NCBI RefSeq assembly: GCF_008705135.1
Contig: NZ_CP023694.1
Coordinates: 1,302,001-1,366,000, forward strand
Source: Streptomyces coeruleorubidus
GTDB taxonomy: Bacteria; Actinomycetota; Actinomycetes; Streptomycetales; Streptomycetaceae
Direction of reading: 5' to 3'
Length of the DNA stretch: 64,000 nt
Under the pieces are notes generated by a model that saw only the letters and a list, made by a program, of their open reading frames with translations, was not told the DNA's origin and made no database searches. Below are positions 8,195 to 18,327 of the stretch, in pieces. Position 1 is the first letter of the stretch; every line of letters starts with the position of its first letter. The translations under genes and the position numbers were made by a program.

Positions 8195-9937
8195 TCACCG
8201 ACCGGCTGCCGGTGCCCTGGGGACAGGTGTGCGCAGGGCCAGGAGGGCGACGTCGTCCTCGTTGTCGGCGGGGCGGACGCGGCGCAGCAGGTGGTCGGTG
8301 AAGGAGGACAGGGGGCGGTGGGCGAGGGCGGCGGCGTGCCGGCTCAGCCGTTCCAGGCCCTCGTCGAGGCTGTGGCCGGGTGCTTCGATCAGGCCGTCGG
8401 TGTACAGCACGAGGGTGGATCCGGGCGGGAGCAAGGTCGTGGCGTCGGGGCGCGGGGTGCCGGCTCCGGCGCCCAGGACGATGCCGTGTCCGTCCGTCAG
8501 GTAGCGCGCCAGGCCGTCGCGGCTGATCAGCAGGGGCGGCGGGTGACCCGCGTTCGTCCAGGACAGCTGCCACCGGCCGTCGCCCTCCGCCGCGTCGATC
8601 CGGGCGAAGATCATCGTGGCCATGTCGACGTCCGTGATGTGCTGGAGTGCCTCGTCGAGCCGTGTGACGATCCGGCTGGGGGGTTCGTGCTGGGACCAGG
8701 CGTAGGCGCGGAGCATGTTGCGCACCTGCGCCATGCCGGCCGCCGCCTCCAGGTCGTGCCCCACGACGTCCCCGACGGCCAGGGCGGTGGACCCGTCGGA
8801 CATGGGGAAGGCGTCGTACCAGTCGCCGCCGACCTGCGAGGCGTCGGGTGCGGGCAGGTAGCGGACGGTCATCTGGAGGCCCGGGACTCCCGGCATCTGG
8901 GGCAGCAGATGGCTCTGCATGGTCTCGGCGACCTTGCGCTGGCGCTGGTACAGGCGGGCGTTGTCCAGGGCGAGGCCGGCCCGGCGGGCGATGTCCTCGA
9001 CCAGCGGGAGATCGGCCGGAGTGAAGGGAACCGGGTCCTCGGCCCGGCCGAGGGTCAGGGCCCCGAGGACCGCGCGGGTGCTGCGGATGGGCGCGATGGC
9101 CGCCGAGTGCATCCCCGTGACGTCGAACAGCCGCCGTTGCTCGACCGCGAGGCCGGAATCCGGTTCGCGCTGGTAGGTGCCGGGCCCGGCCACCGTGGAG
9201 GCCACCCCGCGCAGGGCTCTGGACAGGGGCATCGGGGACGCCTCCGGGACGGGCGGCATCGGGCCCTGGAGATCGTCCCGGCGCACCAGGGTGCCGCCGT
9301 CGGCGTGGACCACTTCGGAACGCCAGACCTCGTCGTGCTCGGTGATCAGATCCACGATCACCCAGTCCGCCAGCCGGGGCACGACCAGGCCCACCAGGCG
9401 GTCCAGCGCCTCGTCGGCATCGAGCGTGGAGGTCAGCCGCGTGGTGGCGTCGGCCAGCAGGGCAAGCCGTTCCAGCTCGGACAGCGGCCTGCCCGTCGGC
9501 TCCGGCCGCGGGCTGGTTTCCGGCGTGTGTTCGACGGTGTGGAAGAGCACGAGCGTGCCGGCTCCGTCGTCGCCGATGTCGTACGGGGTGATCAGCCAGG
9601 AGATGGGCAGCAGGGAACCGTCTCCGCGTGCGAAGTAGTCCTCGTCGGCCTGGGCGGTCCGCCCGGCGTGGAAGGCCTGCCGCATTCCGCACCGGCTCGT
9701 GGGCAGCGGTCGCCCGTGGGCGTCCCGGTGCAGCAGGTCGTGCGCGTCATGACCGAGCAGGTCCTCGGTGGACCGGCCCAGTACGTCCCGGGCACGGGTG
9801 TTGGCCGCGAGGATGCGGCCCTCCTCGTCGACGACGTAGGCCCCGGTTCCGATGGCGTCCAGCCTTCCGGTCAGCGAGGTGTCGAGTACGGCCACGGACC
9901 GCCGTGCGGGGGTCTCCGTATGCTCCGGCCCTGCCAT
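8195..9937 (-). CDS. PAS-GAF-SpoIIE (PP2C) serine phosphatase
   Basis: A 580-residue signalling protein with a PAS fold (about 15-135), a GAF domain (about 165-330) and a C-terminal SpoIIE/RsbU-type PP2C phosphatase (about 345-575). Phosphatase marks are QVGGDWYDAF, VGDVVGHDLEAA and EDDVALLALR, which provide the metal-binding acidic residues. Such proteins dephosphorylate anti-sigma-factor antagonists in partner-switching stress pathways. It has no HATPase domain, but a stand-alone anti-sigma-type ATPase is encoded divergently at 10184. ATG 9937 is preceded by AAGGAGG; the long upstream extension of the frame is out of the coding pattern. Confidence 0.9.
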   Translation of the reverse strand: MAGPEHTETPARRSVAVLDTSLTGRLDAIGTGAYVVDEEGRILAANTRARDVLGRSTEDLLGHDAHDLLHRDAHGRPLPTSRCGMRQAFHAGRTAQADEDYFARGDGSLLPISWLITPYDIGDDGAGTLVLFHTVEHTPETSPRPEPTGRPLSELERLALLADATTRLTSTLDADEALDRLVGLVVPRLADWVIVDLITEHDEVWRSEVVHADGGTLVRRDDLQGPMPPVPEASPMPLSRALRGVASTVAGPGTYQREPDSGLAVEQRRLFDVTGMHSAAIAPIRSTRAVLGALTLGRAEDPVPFTPADLPLVEDIARRAGLALDNARLYQRQRKVAETMQSHLLPQMPGVPGLQMTVRYLPAPDASQVGGDWYDAFPMSDGSTALAVGDVVGHDLEAAAGMAQVRNMLRAYAWSQHEPPSRIVTRLDEALQHITDVDMATMIFARIDAAEGDGRWQLSWTNAGHPPPLLISRDGLARYLTDGHGIVLGAGAGTPRPDATTLLPPGSTLVLYTDGLIEAPGHSLDEGLERLSRHAAALAHRPLSSFTDHLLRRVRPADNEDDVALLALRTPVPRAPAAGR

Positions 9938-10103
9938 GTCGTCGCCTCCTTGCTGATCGGCCGCCTCTGTCGACCGTGGGCCTTCCACCGTGGGATGCCC
10001 TCCCGTGTTGCATCCCCCGTGTGCCCCGTGGCGTCGAAACCAGCCCCCCGCGTGGCTGCCACCGCTGGGAGCGGCTTGCCGAGAACGCCTGGTGACTGTC
10101 CTG

Positions 10104-10128
10104 GTATGGGTGGAGCGCACCCGGGTAA
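10104..10128 (+). promoter_or_regulatory. SigB-like promoter ahead of the HATPase gene
   Basis: GTAT at 10104-10107 and GGGTAA at 10123-10128 are separated by 15 bp. This fits the Streptomyces SigB-family pattern GNNT-N14-16-GGGTA(C/T) except for the last base. It lies 55 bp upstream of the ATP-binding protein start. A stress-sigma promoter would suit a partner-switching regulator gene, but this is a pattern match only. Confidence 0.3.
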
Positions 10129-10183
10129 ACGCAGGGCGACAGAGCAACCCCGGCAGGGGCGAACACAACGAAAGAGCATCCGT

Positions 10184-10702
10184 ATGGTCCTCCCGCTTGG
10201 GAAGCAGGCGGCAGATCGACCGGGCGCGGACGAGCAGGCCACGCTGCGTTTCGGCGCGGCATGGGGCGACGGCGCGGCAAGCGCCGTCGACGCGCGTCTG
10301 GCCCTGCGCGCCTTCCTCGCCCACGGTCCGAACACCGCCCCCGCCGCGATTCCGGCCTCTCTGGCCGTGGACGCCGAACTCGTCGTCAGCGAACTGATCA
10401 CCAACGTCATCCGGCATGCGCCGGGACCCTGCGAGCTGATCCTGCGACTGTTCCGGGGACAGCTGGCCATCACCGTGCGGGACACCTCGGCGGAGCAGCC
10501 CACGGTGCACCAGGGTGACCGGTTCCGCGTCGGCGGCCACGGACTGCGCCTGGTGCACACGGTCAGCGAACGGGTCGCCGTGGCACGCCGGTCCAGGGGC
10601 AAGCAGATCACCGCCTATCTGCGGCTGGCCCCGCACGAGCACGCGAGCGCCGGTGCGGGTGCCGGCGCCGGGAGGCCCGGGCCCGTGCTGGCAGCCGGCT
10701 GA
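10184..10702 (+). CDS. Anti-sigma-type ATP-binding protein (HATPase_c, RsbW-like)
   Basis: A 172-residue protein made of one GHKL/HATPase domain. The N box is SELITNVIRHA (about 67-77) and a later glycine motif is VGGHGLRLVHTVSE. This is the fold of RsbW/SpoIIAB anti-sigma kinases, found in dozens of copies in Streptomyces. It is encoded divergently from a SpoIIE phosphatase, a pair that could act on the same antagonist. The start at ATG 10184 is weakly supported, with only AAAGAG upstream. The last 20 or so residues are Ala/Gly-rich. It ends just before an 18-bp repeat array. Confidence 0.8.
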   Translation: MVLPLGKQAADRPGADEQATLRFGAAWGDGAASAVDARLALRAFLAHGPNTAPAAIPASLAVDAELVVSELITNVIRHAPGPCELILRLFRGQLAITVRDTSAEQPTVHQGDRFRVGGHGLRLVHTVSERVAVARRSRGKQITAYLRLAPHEHASAGAGAGAGRPGPVLAAG

Positions 10703-10731
10703 CTCTGGTTTCGGTACGCAGCCGACGGTCT

Positions 10732-10937
10732 CCGTACGTGGTGGGCGCGCCCCGTAGCCGGTGGGCGCGCCTTAGCCGGTCGGCGCGCCGCAGCCGGTCG
10801 GCGCCCCCTAGCCGGTTTGCGCCCCGTAGCCGGTGGACGCCCACCCCCCTACCCGGTCGGCGCCTCGTACCCGGTGGACGCGCCGTACCCGGTAGGCGCG
10901 CCGTATCCGGTGGGCGCGCCGTATCCGGTGGGCGCGG
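10732..10937. repeat. Tandem array of about ten 18-bp GC-rich repeats
   Basis: The unit CGTAGCCGGTGGGCGCGC and close variants repeat about ten times with an 18-bp period, broken once by five extra bases near 10843. The last copies (10866-10937) are the most alike. The array fills the gap between two convergent genes (HATPase and MFS). On the plus strand it could encode the hexapeptide PYPVGA, but no real gene uses that frame. It may be a termination or recombination-prone spacer, or a leftover of a proline-rich coding repeat. Confidence 0.75.
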
Positions 10938-10945
10938 CTGCGGAA

Positions 10946-12457
10946 TCAGTTCTGCCGGGCGTGTATGGGGCTGTTGGCGACATCCTCCGGGCACTCCCCG
11001 TGCCGCTGGCGCGAGCGCCGGTCGCGCCTCCAGTCGGACGTCGCGAGGGCCAGGGACGCCAGCATGCCGAGGAGGCCGGCGCCCAGTGCGACGGCGAGGG
11101 CGCCGCGGTAGTCGTCGCCGCTGCCGAGCACCAGGTAGAAGAGGCCGGGCAGGGCGGCCGTGCCCACCGCGGCGCCGAGCCGCTGCCCGGTCTGGAGGGC
11201 GCCGCCCGCCGCGCCCGCCATGTGCACGGGCACGTCGCGCAGCGTCATGGTGATGTTGGGGGAGATCACACAGCCGCTGCCGACGCCGGCCAGGAACAGC
11301 ACCGGCGCGGCGGCCCAGGGCGCGATGTCGAGAGGCGCGAAGCGGAGCAGCAGCGCGGTGCCGCCCAACCCGGCGATCACGGCCGTGAGACCGCCCACGG
11401 TGAGGATGCGGCCGAGCCGGTCCACCAGCCGGCCGGCGACCGCGGCCGCACAGGCCGAACCGAGGGCGAAAGGCGTCACGACGAGGCCGGAGCGGAGGGG
11501 GGAGAAGCCCAGGCCGTTCTGGTAGAAGAGCGCGAAGACCAGCCAGACGCCGCTGAAGCCGATGAAGTAGAGCGTGCCGACGCCGGCGCCGACGGCGTAG
11601 CCGCGCACGGTGGTGAACAGGCGCGGATCGAGCAGCGGCTGGGTGTCCCGCTCGACGAGGCGACGCTGCCAGCGGCTGAAGCCGAAGAGGATCGCGGCAC
11701 CGGCGAGGAACATCCACCACAGCCCGCCGAAGCCGCCGGAGCCCGCCTGGACCAGCGGGTACATCAACGCGAGGACACCGAGGCCGAGGAGCACGACGCC
11801 GGGCAGGTCCACGTGCTGCCGGCCGGACCGCCGGGTGCGGGGCAGCAGCCGGCGGCCGAGGAGGACGGCGAGGATGCCGATGGGCACGTTGACGTAGAAG
11901 ATCCACCGCCAGCCCTGGTCGCCGGCGGCCAGGGCGAGGATCAGCCCGCCCGCGAGAGGGCCGACGGCGGACGATATGCCGACGGTGGCGCCGAAGAAGC
12001 CGAAGGCACGTCCGCGTTCGGCACCGCGGAACATCTGCTGGATGAGCGCCGAGTTCTGGGGAGCCATGAAGCCGGCCGCCAGGCCCTGGGCGAGGCGTGC
12101 CACCACCAGCAGCGTGATGCTGGGGGCCGCCCCGCAGGCCGCGCTGAAGATCACGAAGCCGCTGAGGGCCAGCAGGAAGATGCGGCGCCGGTCCAGCGCG
12201 TCTCCGAGGCGGCCGGCGGTGACGAGCGCGAGGGCGAAGGCGAGAGCGTATCCGGACACCACCCACTGCACCTGCGCGGGAGAGGCGTCCAGGCCGCGCT
12301 GGACGGAGGGCAGGGCGACCGCCACGATCGACACGTCCAGCAGGCTCATGAAGCCGGCCACCAGGGTGACCCACAGGGCCCGCCACCGGTGCGGATCCGG
12401 CTCGTACCCGGCCTCCCGCGCGCCCTGGTTCGGGTCGCCCGCCGCTGACGCTGTCAC
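10946..12457 (-). CDS. MFS transporter, DHA2/EmrB-QacA type (14 helices)
   Basis: A 503-residue drug/H+ antiporter-like protein. It has the family start of one helix ending in DVSIVAVALP, motif A as GRLGDALDRRRIF after helix 2, and motif C-like glycine/proline patterning (AVGPLAGGLI). Hydrophobic segments fit 14 membrane helices. DHA2 proteins export hydrophobic compounds or metabolites from the cytoplasm. GTG 12457 follows GAGAGGAG. Three 13-bp direct repeats lie immediately upstream. The C-terminal tail is short and basic and ends near the tandem repeat array. No regulator is adjacent and the substrate is unknown. Confidence 0.88.
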   Translation of the reverse strand: MTASAAGDPNQGAREAGYEPDPHRWRALWVTLVAGFMSLLDVSIVAVALPSVQRGLDASPAQVQWVVSGYALAFALALVTAGRLGDALDRRRIFLLALSGFVIFSAACGAAPSITLLVVARLAQGLAAGFMAPQNSALIQQMFRGAERGRAFGFFGATVGISSAVGPLAGGLILALAAGDQGWRWIFYVNVPIGILAVLLGRRLLPRTRRSGRQHVDLPGVVLLGLGVLALMYPLVQAGSGGFGGLWWMFLAGAAILFGFSRWQRRLVERDTQPLLDPRLFTTVRGYAVGAGVGTLYFIGFSGVWLVFALFYQNGLGFSPLRSGLVVTPFALGSACAAAVAGRLVDRLGRILTVGGLTAVIAGLGGTALLLRFAPLDIAPWAAAPVLFLAGVGSGCVISPNITMTLRDVPVHMAGAAGGALQTGQRLGAAVGTAALPGLFYLVLGSGDDYRGALAVALGAGLLGMLASLALATSDWRRDRRSRQRHGECPEDVANSPIHARQN

Positions 12458-12474
12458 ATGGGCTCCTCTCACCG

Positions 12475-12513
12475 GGTAGGCACCCGAGGTAGGCATCCCA
12501 GGTGTGCACCGGC
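12475..12513. repeat. Three 13-bp direct repeats upstream of the MFS gene
   Basis: GGTAGGCACCCGA (12475), GGTAGGCATCCCA (12488) and GGTGTGCACCGGC (12501) follow each other head to tail. They sit 18-56 bp upstream of the MFS start codon on its promoter side. They could be regulator-binding sites. The rest of the 12458-12700 gap shows no gene. Confidence 0.4.
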
Positions 12514-12700
12514 GAACCAAGTTCCCCCTCCGGGGCAGGGACACACCACGGCCGGCGGGCGGGCAGTGCTGGTCCCACCGCGAGCATCGACCGTCACCCA
12601 CGGTAGTCATTCGAGTGCCGCGCGAAGGTGTCCGTTTGAGCGCGCGAGATCTGTGCAGGCGTTGTGGTTGGCACAGACGACCGGCGAAAGGAACGACGTG

Positions 12701-14197
12701 ATGGCGGCGCCCGACAACGACGAGTCGGTGGATCCGGCAGCCGTGAGACGACACCGGGTGCTGTTCCGGGCGATCGAGAAACGACGCCGTCCGAAGCTGC
12801 GCCGCAGCGACATCACCGTGACCGACGAGGCGGCGGTCAAGCGCGCCACCAAGGCCGCCGCCCTCGGCAACGCGATGGAGTGGTACGACTTCGGCATCTA
12901 CAGCTATCTGGCCTCGACCATCGGGAAGGTGTTCTTCCCCTCGGGGAACGACACGGCCCAACTGCTCAGCTCCTTCGCGACGTTCGCGGTGGCCTTCCTG
13001 GTACGTCCCCTCGGCGGAATGGTGTTCGGGCCGCTCGGTGACAAGGTCGGCCGCAAGCGCATCCTCTCCCTCACCATGATCATGATGGCGGTGGGGACCT
13101 TCGCCATCGGCGTCGTCCCCTCGCACGCCGTCATCGGTCTCTGGGCCCCGGCCCTGCTGATCTTCTTCCGGCTGGTGCAGGGCTTCTCGACCGGCGGGGA
13201 GTACGGGGGCGCCTCGACGTTCATCGCGGAGTACGCGCCCGACAAGCGGCGCGGTTTCTTCGGCAGCTTCCTGGAGCTGGGCACGCTCGCCGGCTACGTC
13301 GGGGCCTCCGGCCTCGTCGTCGTCCTCCAGACCCTCCTCAGCGACGACCAGATGCTGGCGTGGGGCTGGCGCATCCCCTTCCTGGCGGCGGCCCCGCTCG
13401 GCCTCATCGGCCTCTACCTGCGGCTGAAGCTGGACGAGACGCCCGCCTTCCAGAAGCTGGAGGGCGGCCAGGTCAAGGCGAGCGAGGCCGCCGAGGCCGT
13501 GGAGACCTCGGCCGCCGCCGACCTCGGCAAGATCTTCACCCGGTACTGGCGGCCGCTGCTGCTGTGCCTCGCGCTGGTCGCGGCGTACAACATCACGGAC
13601 TACATGCTGCTGTCGTACATGCCGACGTACCTGTCCGACGAGCTGGGCTACGAGACCAACCACGGGCTGCTGATCCTACTGCTCGTGATGGTGCTTCAGA
13701 TGTGCGTCATCAACCAGGTCGGGCGGCTGTCGGACCGCTTCGGGCGCAGGCCGCTGCTGATGGCGGGGATGCTCGGGTTCCTCTTCTTGTCCGTGCCGTC
13801 CTTCCTGCTCATCCGGCAGGGCAGTGTCGTCCTGATCGCCCTGGGGCTACTGCTGTTGGGGCTCTCCCTGGTGACGATGCTCGGCACGATGTCGGCGGCG
13901 CTCCCGGCGATCTTCCCCACCCATGTGCGGTACGGCTCCCTCTCGGTGGCCTACAACCTGGCCACCTCGATCTTCGGCGGTACCACTCCCCTGGTGATCA
14001 CCGCCCTGATCAGCGCCTTCGACTCGACCCTCATGCCGGCCTACTACTCCACGGGTGCCGCGGTCATCGGCGTCATCGCCGTCCTGTGCATGAAGGAGAC
14101 CGCCAACAAGCCCCTGGCCGGTTCCCCGCCGTCCGTCGAGACGCGGGCCGAGGCCGCGGAGATCGTCGAGGCACAGGCCCCTCGGCCCAGGTTCTGA
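12701..14197 (+). CDS. MFS transporter, metabolite:H+ symporter (ProP-like)
   Basis: A 498-residue transporter of the MHS branch of the MFS. Typical marks are GNAMEWYDFGIYSYLA near residue 50, motif A GPLGDKVGRKRIL, the RLVQGFSTGGEYGGASTF segment of helix 5 and AEYAPDKRRGFFGS. The closest functional models are proline/betaine symporter ProP and shikimate or alpha-ketoglutarate permeases; the N-terminal 45-residue basic leader resembles actinobacterial ProP-like proteins. The exact solute (osmolyte or organic acid) is not certain. ATG 12701 lies eight bases after AAAGGA; GTG 12698 is equally in frame. Confidence 0.88.
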   Translation: MAAPDNDESVDPAAVRRHRVLFRAIEKRRRPKLRRSDITVTDEAAVKRATKAAALGNAMEWYDFGIYSYLASTIGKVFFPSGNDTAQLLSSFATFAVAFLVRPLGGMVFGPLGDKVGRKRILSLTMIMMAVGTFAIGVVPSHAVIGLWAPALLIFFRLVQGFSTGGEYGGASTFIAEYAPDKRRGFFGSFLELGTLAGYVGASGLVVVLQTLLSDDQMLAWGWRIPFLAAAPLGLIGLYLRLKLDETPAFQKLEGGQVKASEAAEAVETSAAADLGKIFTRYWRPLLLCLALVAAYNITDYMLLSYMPTYLSDELGYETNHGLLILLLVMVLQMCVINQVGRLSDRFGRRPLLMAGMLGFLFLSVPSFLLIRQGSVVLIALGLLLLGLSLVTMLGTMSAALPAIFPTHVRYGSLSVAYNLATSIFGGTTPLVITALISAFDSTLMPAYYSTGAAVIGVIAVLCMKETANKPLAGSPPSVETRAEAAEIVEAQAPRPRF

Positions 14198-14234
14198 CCT
14201 TCCGTCGGACGGCTGCGGTTCTTCGCGTCACAGG

Positions 14235-14282
14235 CCCGGGGCAGCGGCGGCGGTCGTACAGGCCGCCGCCGCTATCCCCGGG
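14235..14282. terminator. Bidirectional hairpin terminator
   Basis: Nested inverted repeats CCCGGGG/CCCCGGG and AGCGGCGGCGG/CCGCCGCCGCT surround a 9-base loop at 14254-14262. It sits between the convergent ProP-like and DUF5701 genes and can stop transcription from both sides. Confidence 0.8.
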
Positions 14283-14291
14283 TCAATACAC

Positions 14292-14948
14292 CTAGGACCT
14301 GCGCCCCGTCGTCGAGGCGAAGCCCAGCCAGGTGTGCCGGTTGTTCCACCAGCACCAGCCGACCTTCGGGGCGTTGCGCCGCTCGCGGCCGTCGCGCCCG
14401 GTGCCGTTGCTGATCCAGATCGCCGGGGTGCGGGCGTCCATGCTGCCGTTGGGCTTGCGCAGCCGGGACCCGATGGTCATGAAGCAGCGGTTGCGCTCCA
14501 GGGCAGCCGGCTCCTGGAGCACCCAGTGGATGCCCTCGGTGAGCAGCAGCGGGGTGCGGTCCTCCTTGGTGAGGGCGGGCAGTGCCTCGTCCGGGCTCCA
14601 GTTGGCCATGTGGTCACCGCGGTCGACGCCGGTGACGACGTAGAGCGCGGCGTCGGGCACTTCGACGGCGGAGGGTCTGAACTCGTCGACGTCGGGCATG
14701 TCGAGGACGACAAAGCCCGGTTTGCCGTCGCGGCGCAGCAGCGGCGCCAGGGCGGAGGCGGGGACCCTGTCCGGGTGCACGGCCAGCAGGGCGCCCTCGC
14801 CGTCGGTCCCGGCGGCGAACGTACGGATCTCGTCGGCGGACAGCCCGGCGATCTCGTGCACCCCCAGTTCGATCAGCCGCTCGGCCTGCGCGCTCAGGGC
14901 CGGGAGTGCGGGGAGGACGGTGGACGTGTCGGGCGTGGCGTCGGGCAC
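14292..14948 (-). CDS. DUF5701 family protein
   Basis: A 218-residue cytosolic protein that I recognise as the actinobacterial DUF5701 family. Its conserved stretches are PGFVVLDMPDVDEFRP, DAALYVVTGVDRGDHMANWSP and the C-terminal KVGWCWWNNRHTWLGFAS, rich in Trp. No catalytic motif is evident and the function is unknown. The frame is open upstream to 15026, but I place the start at GTG 14946-14948 because GGGAG lies five bases ahead of it. It is codirectional with the alpha/beta hydrolase upstream (74 bp) and ends at a shared terminator. Confidence 0.75.
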   Translation of the reverse strand: MPDATPDTSTVLPALPALSAQAERLIELGVHEIAGLSADEIRTFAAGTDGEGALLAVHPDRVPASALAPLLRRDGKPGFVVLDMPDVDEFRPSAVEVPDAALYVVTGVDRGDHMANWSPDEALPALTKEDRTPLLLTEGIHWVLQEPAALERNRCFMTIGSRLRKPNGSMDARTPAIWISNGTGRDGRERRNAPKVGWCWWNNRHTWLGFASTTGRRS

Positions 14949-15022
14949 GATGCTCCCATGGTCGGTGACGTGGGCGAACTCATGTCCAACGAGCCGGTCT
15001 GCCGGGACGTTCCCGCGACGGA

Positions 15023-16984
<1,962 letters not shown>

Positions 16985-17005
16985 GCGAGAGGCGGCCGGC
17001 TCCGC

Positions 17006-17458
17006 TCACTCGGGCAGGGGCCGGTCGTCCACGATGTGTTTCATGACGAGGGTGGAGTTCAGGCGCTGGACGCCGGGCAGCCGGGCGAGCTGCTGGTCGT
17101 AGAGCTGCTGGAAGGCGGCCAGGTCGGTGGTGGCGACGCGCAGGAGGTAGTCGGGGTCGCCGAACAAGCGCTGCGCCTGGAGCACGTGCGGGACCGCGGC
17201 CACGCCTTCCTCGAACGCGGAGACGGTGTCGGCGTCCTCCCAGCGCAGGGTGACGAAGACGAGCGCCTCGAAGTTGAGGCCCACGGCGGCCGGGTCCACG
17301 ACGGCACGGTAGCCGCGGATCGCGCCCTCGCGTTCGAGGTCGCGCAGGCGGCGGTGGCAGGGCGAGACGCTCAGTTTCACCCGGGCGGCCAGCTCGGTGA
17401 CCGTGAGACGGCCGTCAAGCTGGAGCTCGGTAAGAATTTTCCGGTCCAGGGCATCCAT
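17006..17458 (-). CDS. Lrp/AsnC-family transcriptional regulator
   Basis: A 150-residue Lrp/AsnC protein. The helix-turn-helix lies in MDALDRKILTELQLDGRLTV and TELAARVKLSVSPCHRRLRDLE (residues 1-45). The RAM ligand-binding domain follows (about 65-145, with GDPDYLLRVATTDL). Such regulators sense amino acids. It diverges from a LysE-type amino-acid exporter 111 bp away, the classic LysG/Lrp-exporter arrangement, so it probably activates or represses that exporter in response to an amino acid. The start ATG at 17458 begins the family-typical sequence although its ribosome site is weak. Confidence 0.92.
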   Translation of the reverse strand: MDALDRKILTELQLDGRLTVTELAARVKLSVSPCHRRLRDLEREGAIRGYRAVVDPAAVGLNFEALVFVTLRWEDADTVSAFEEGVAAVPHVLQAQRLFGDPDYLLRVATTDLAAFQQLYDQQLARLPGVQRLNSTLVMKHIVDDRPLPE

Positions 17459-17569
17459 GGGGAAGATTCTGCCCCAGATGGCGCGATCAAGGAGTAAAGA
17501 AGGGAACACTTTCGGGCTGATCCGACCTAGCCTTCCTCTCGCGACAAGGCACGTGAGAGGGACCGATCG

Positions 17570-18187
17570 ATGGAAACGACGACGCTGGCGGCATTCCTGG
17601 CAGTGGATCTGCTGCTGGTGTTCACCCCCGGCGCGGACTGGGCCTATGCGATCACGGCGGGCGTCAGGGGCCGGTCGGTCGTCCCCGCGGTCGCCGGGCT
17701 GATAGCCGGATACGCCGGATACACCCTGCTCGCGGTCGCGGGCCTGGTGGTGATCGTGGCGAACTCGGCGAGCCTGCTCACCGCGCTGACCCTGGCCGGG
17801 GCGGGCTACCTGGTGTGGCTCGGCTGCGGCGTGCTGAGGCAGCCTGCCGTCCTGACGGCCTCCGACGACGAGGCGGGCTCCTCCCCCTTGCGGGTCATGC
17901 TCAAGGGAGCCGGGACCAGCGGACTGAACCCGAAGGCGCTGCTGCTGTACTTCTCGCTGTTCCCGCAGTTCATCGACCCCGCGGGCGGCTGGCCGGTCGC
18001 CACGCAGACCGGCCTGCTCGGCACGCTGCACATGACCGCCTGCGCCGTCGTCTACCTCTCCGTCGGAGTCCTGGCCCGCACCGTCCTGAGGACCAGACCC
18101 GCCGCGGCCCGGGCGGTCACGCGTGTCTCCGGCGCTCTGATGATCGCCATCGGCGGGTTCCTGCTGGTGGAACGCCTGACCCGCTGA
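17570..18187 (+). CDS. LysE/RhtB-family amino-acid exporter
   Basis: A 205-residue membrane protein with about six hydrophobic segments. The LysE-family marks are FTPGADWAYAITAGVRG near residue 20 (normally PGP, here PGA), GLNPKALLLYFSLFPQF near 117-133 and a helix-rich C-terminus. It would export an amino acid or derivative from the cytoplasm. ATG 17570 follows GAGAGGGA. The divergent Lrp-type gene is its likely regulator. Confidence 0.9.
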   Translation: METTTLAAFLAVDLLLVFTPGADWAYAITAGVRGRSVVPAVAGLIAGYAGYTLLAVAGLVVIVANSASLLTALTLAGAGYLVWLGCGVLRQPAVLTASDDEAGSSPLRVMLKGAGTSGLNPKALLLYFSLFPQFIDPAGGWPVATQTGLLGTLHMTACAVVYLSVGVLARTVLRTRPAAARAVTRVSGALMIAIGGFLLVERLTR

Positions 18188-18327
18188 TGATGCGCTCCTC
18201 GCGGTGACTGACCGTCAGGGCGTCTCCGGATCCGGCGGGAGCGGTGGCGGGAAGCCGCGAGGGGTGGTCGGCGGTCCTCCCTGAGATGATGGCCGGGAAG
18301 CGGCAGGGGGTCACATCCGGAGGCACC

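Noticed and set aside
10732..10937. Possible CRISPR array
   Set aside because: Units are contiguous 18-mers with no unique spacers, and no cas gene is present.
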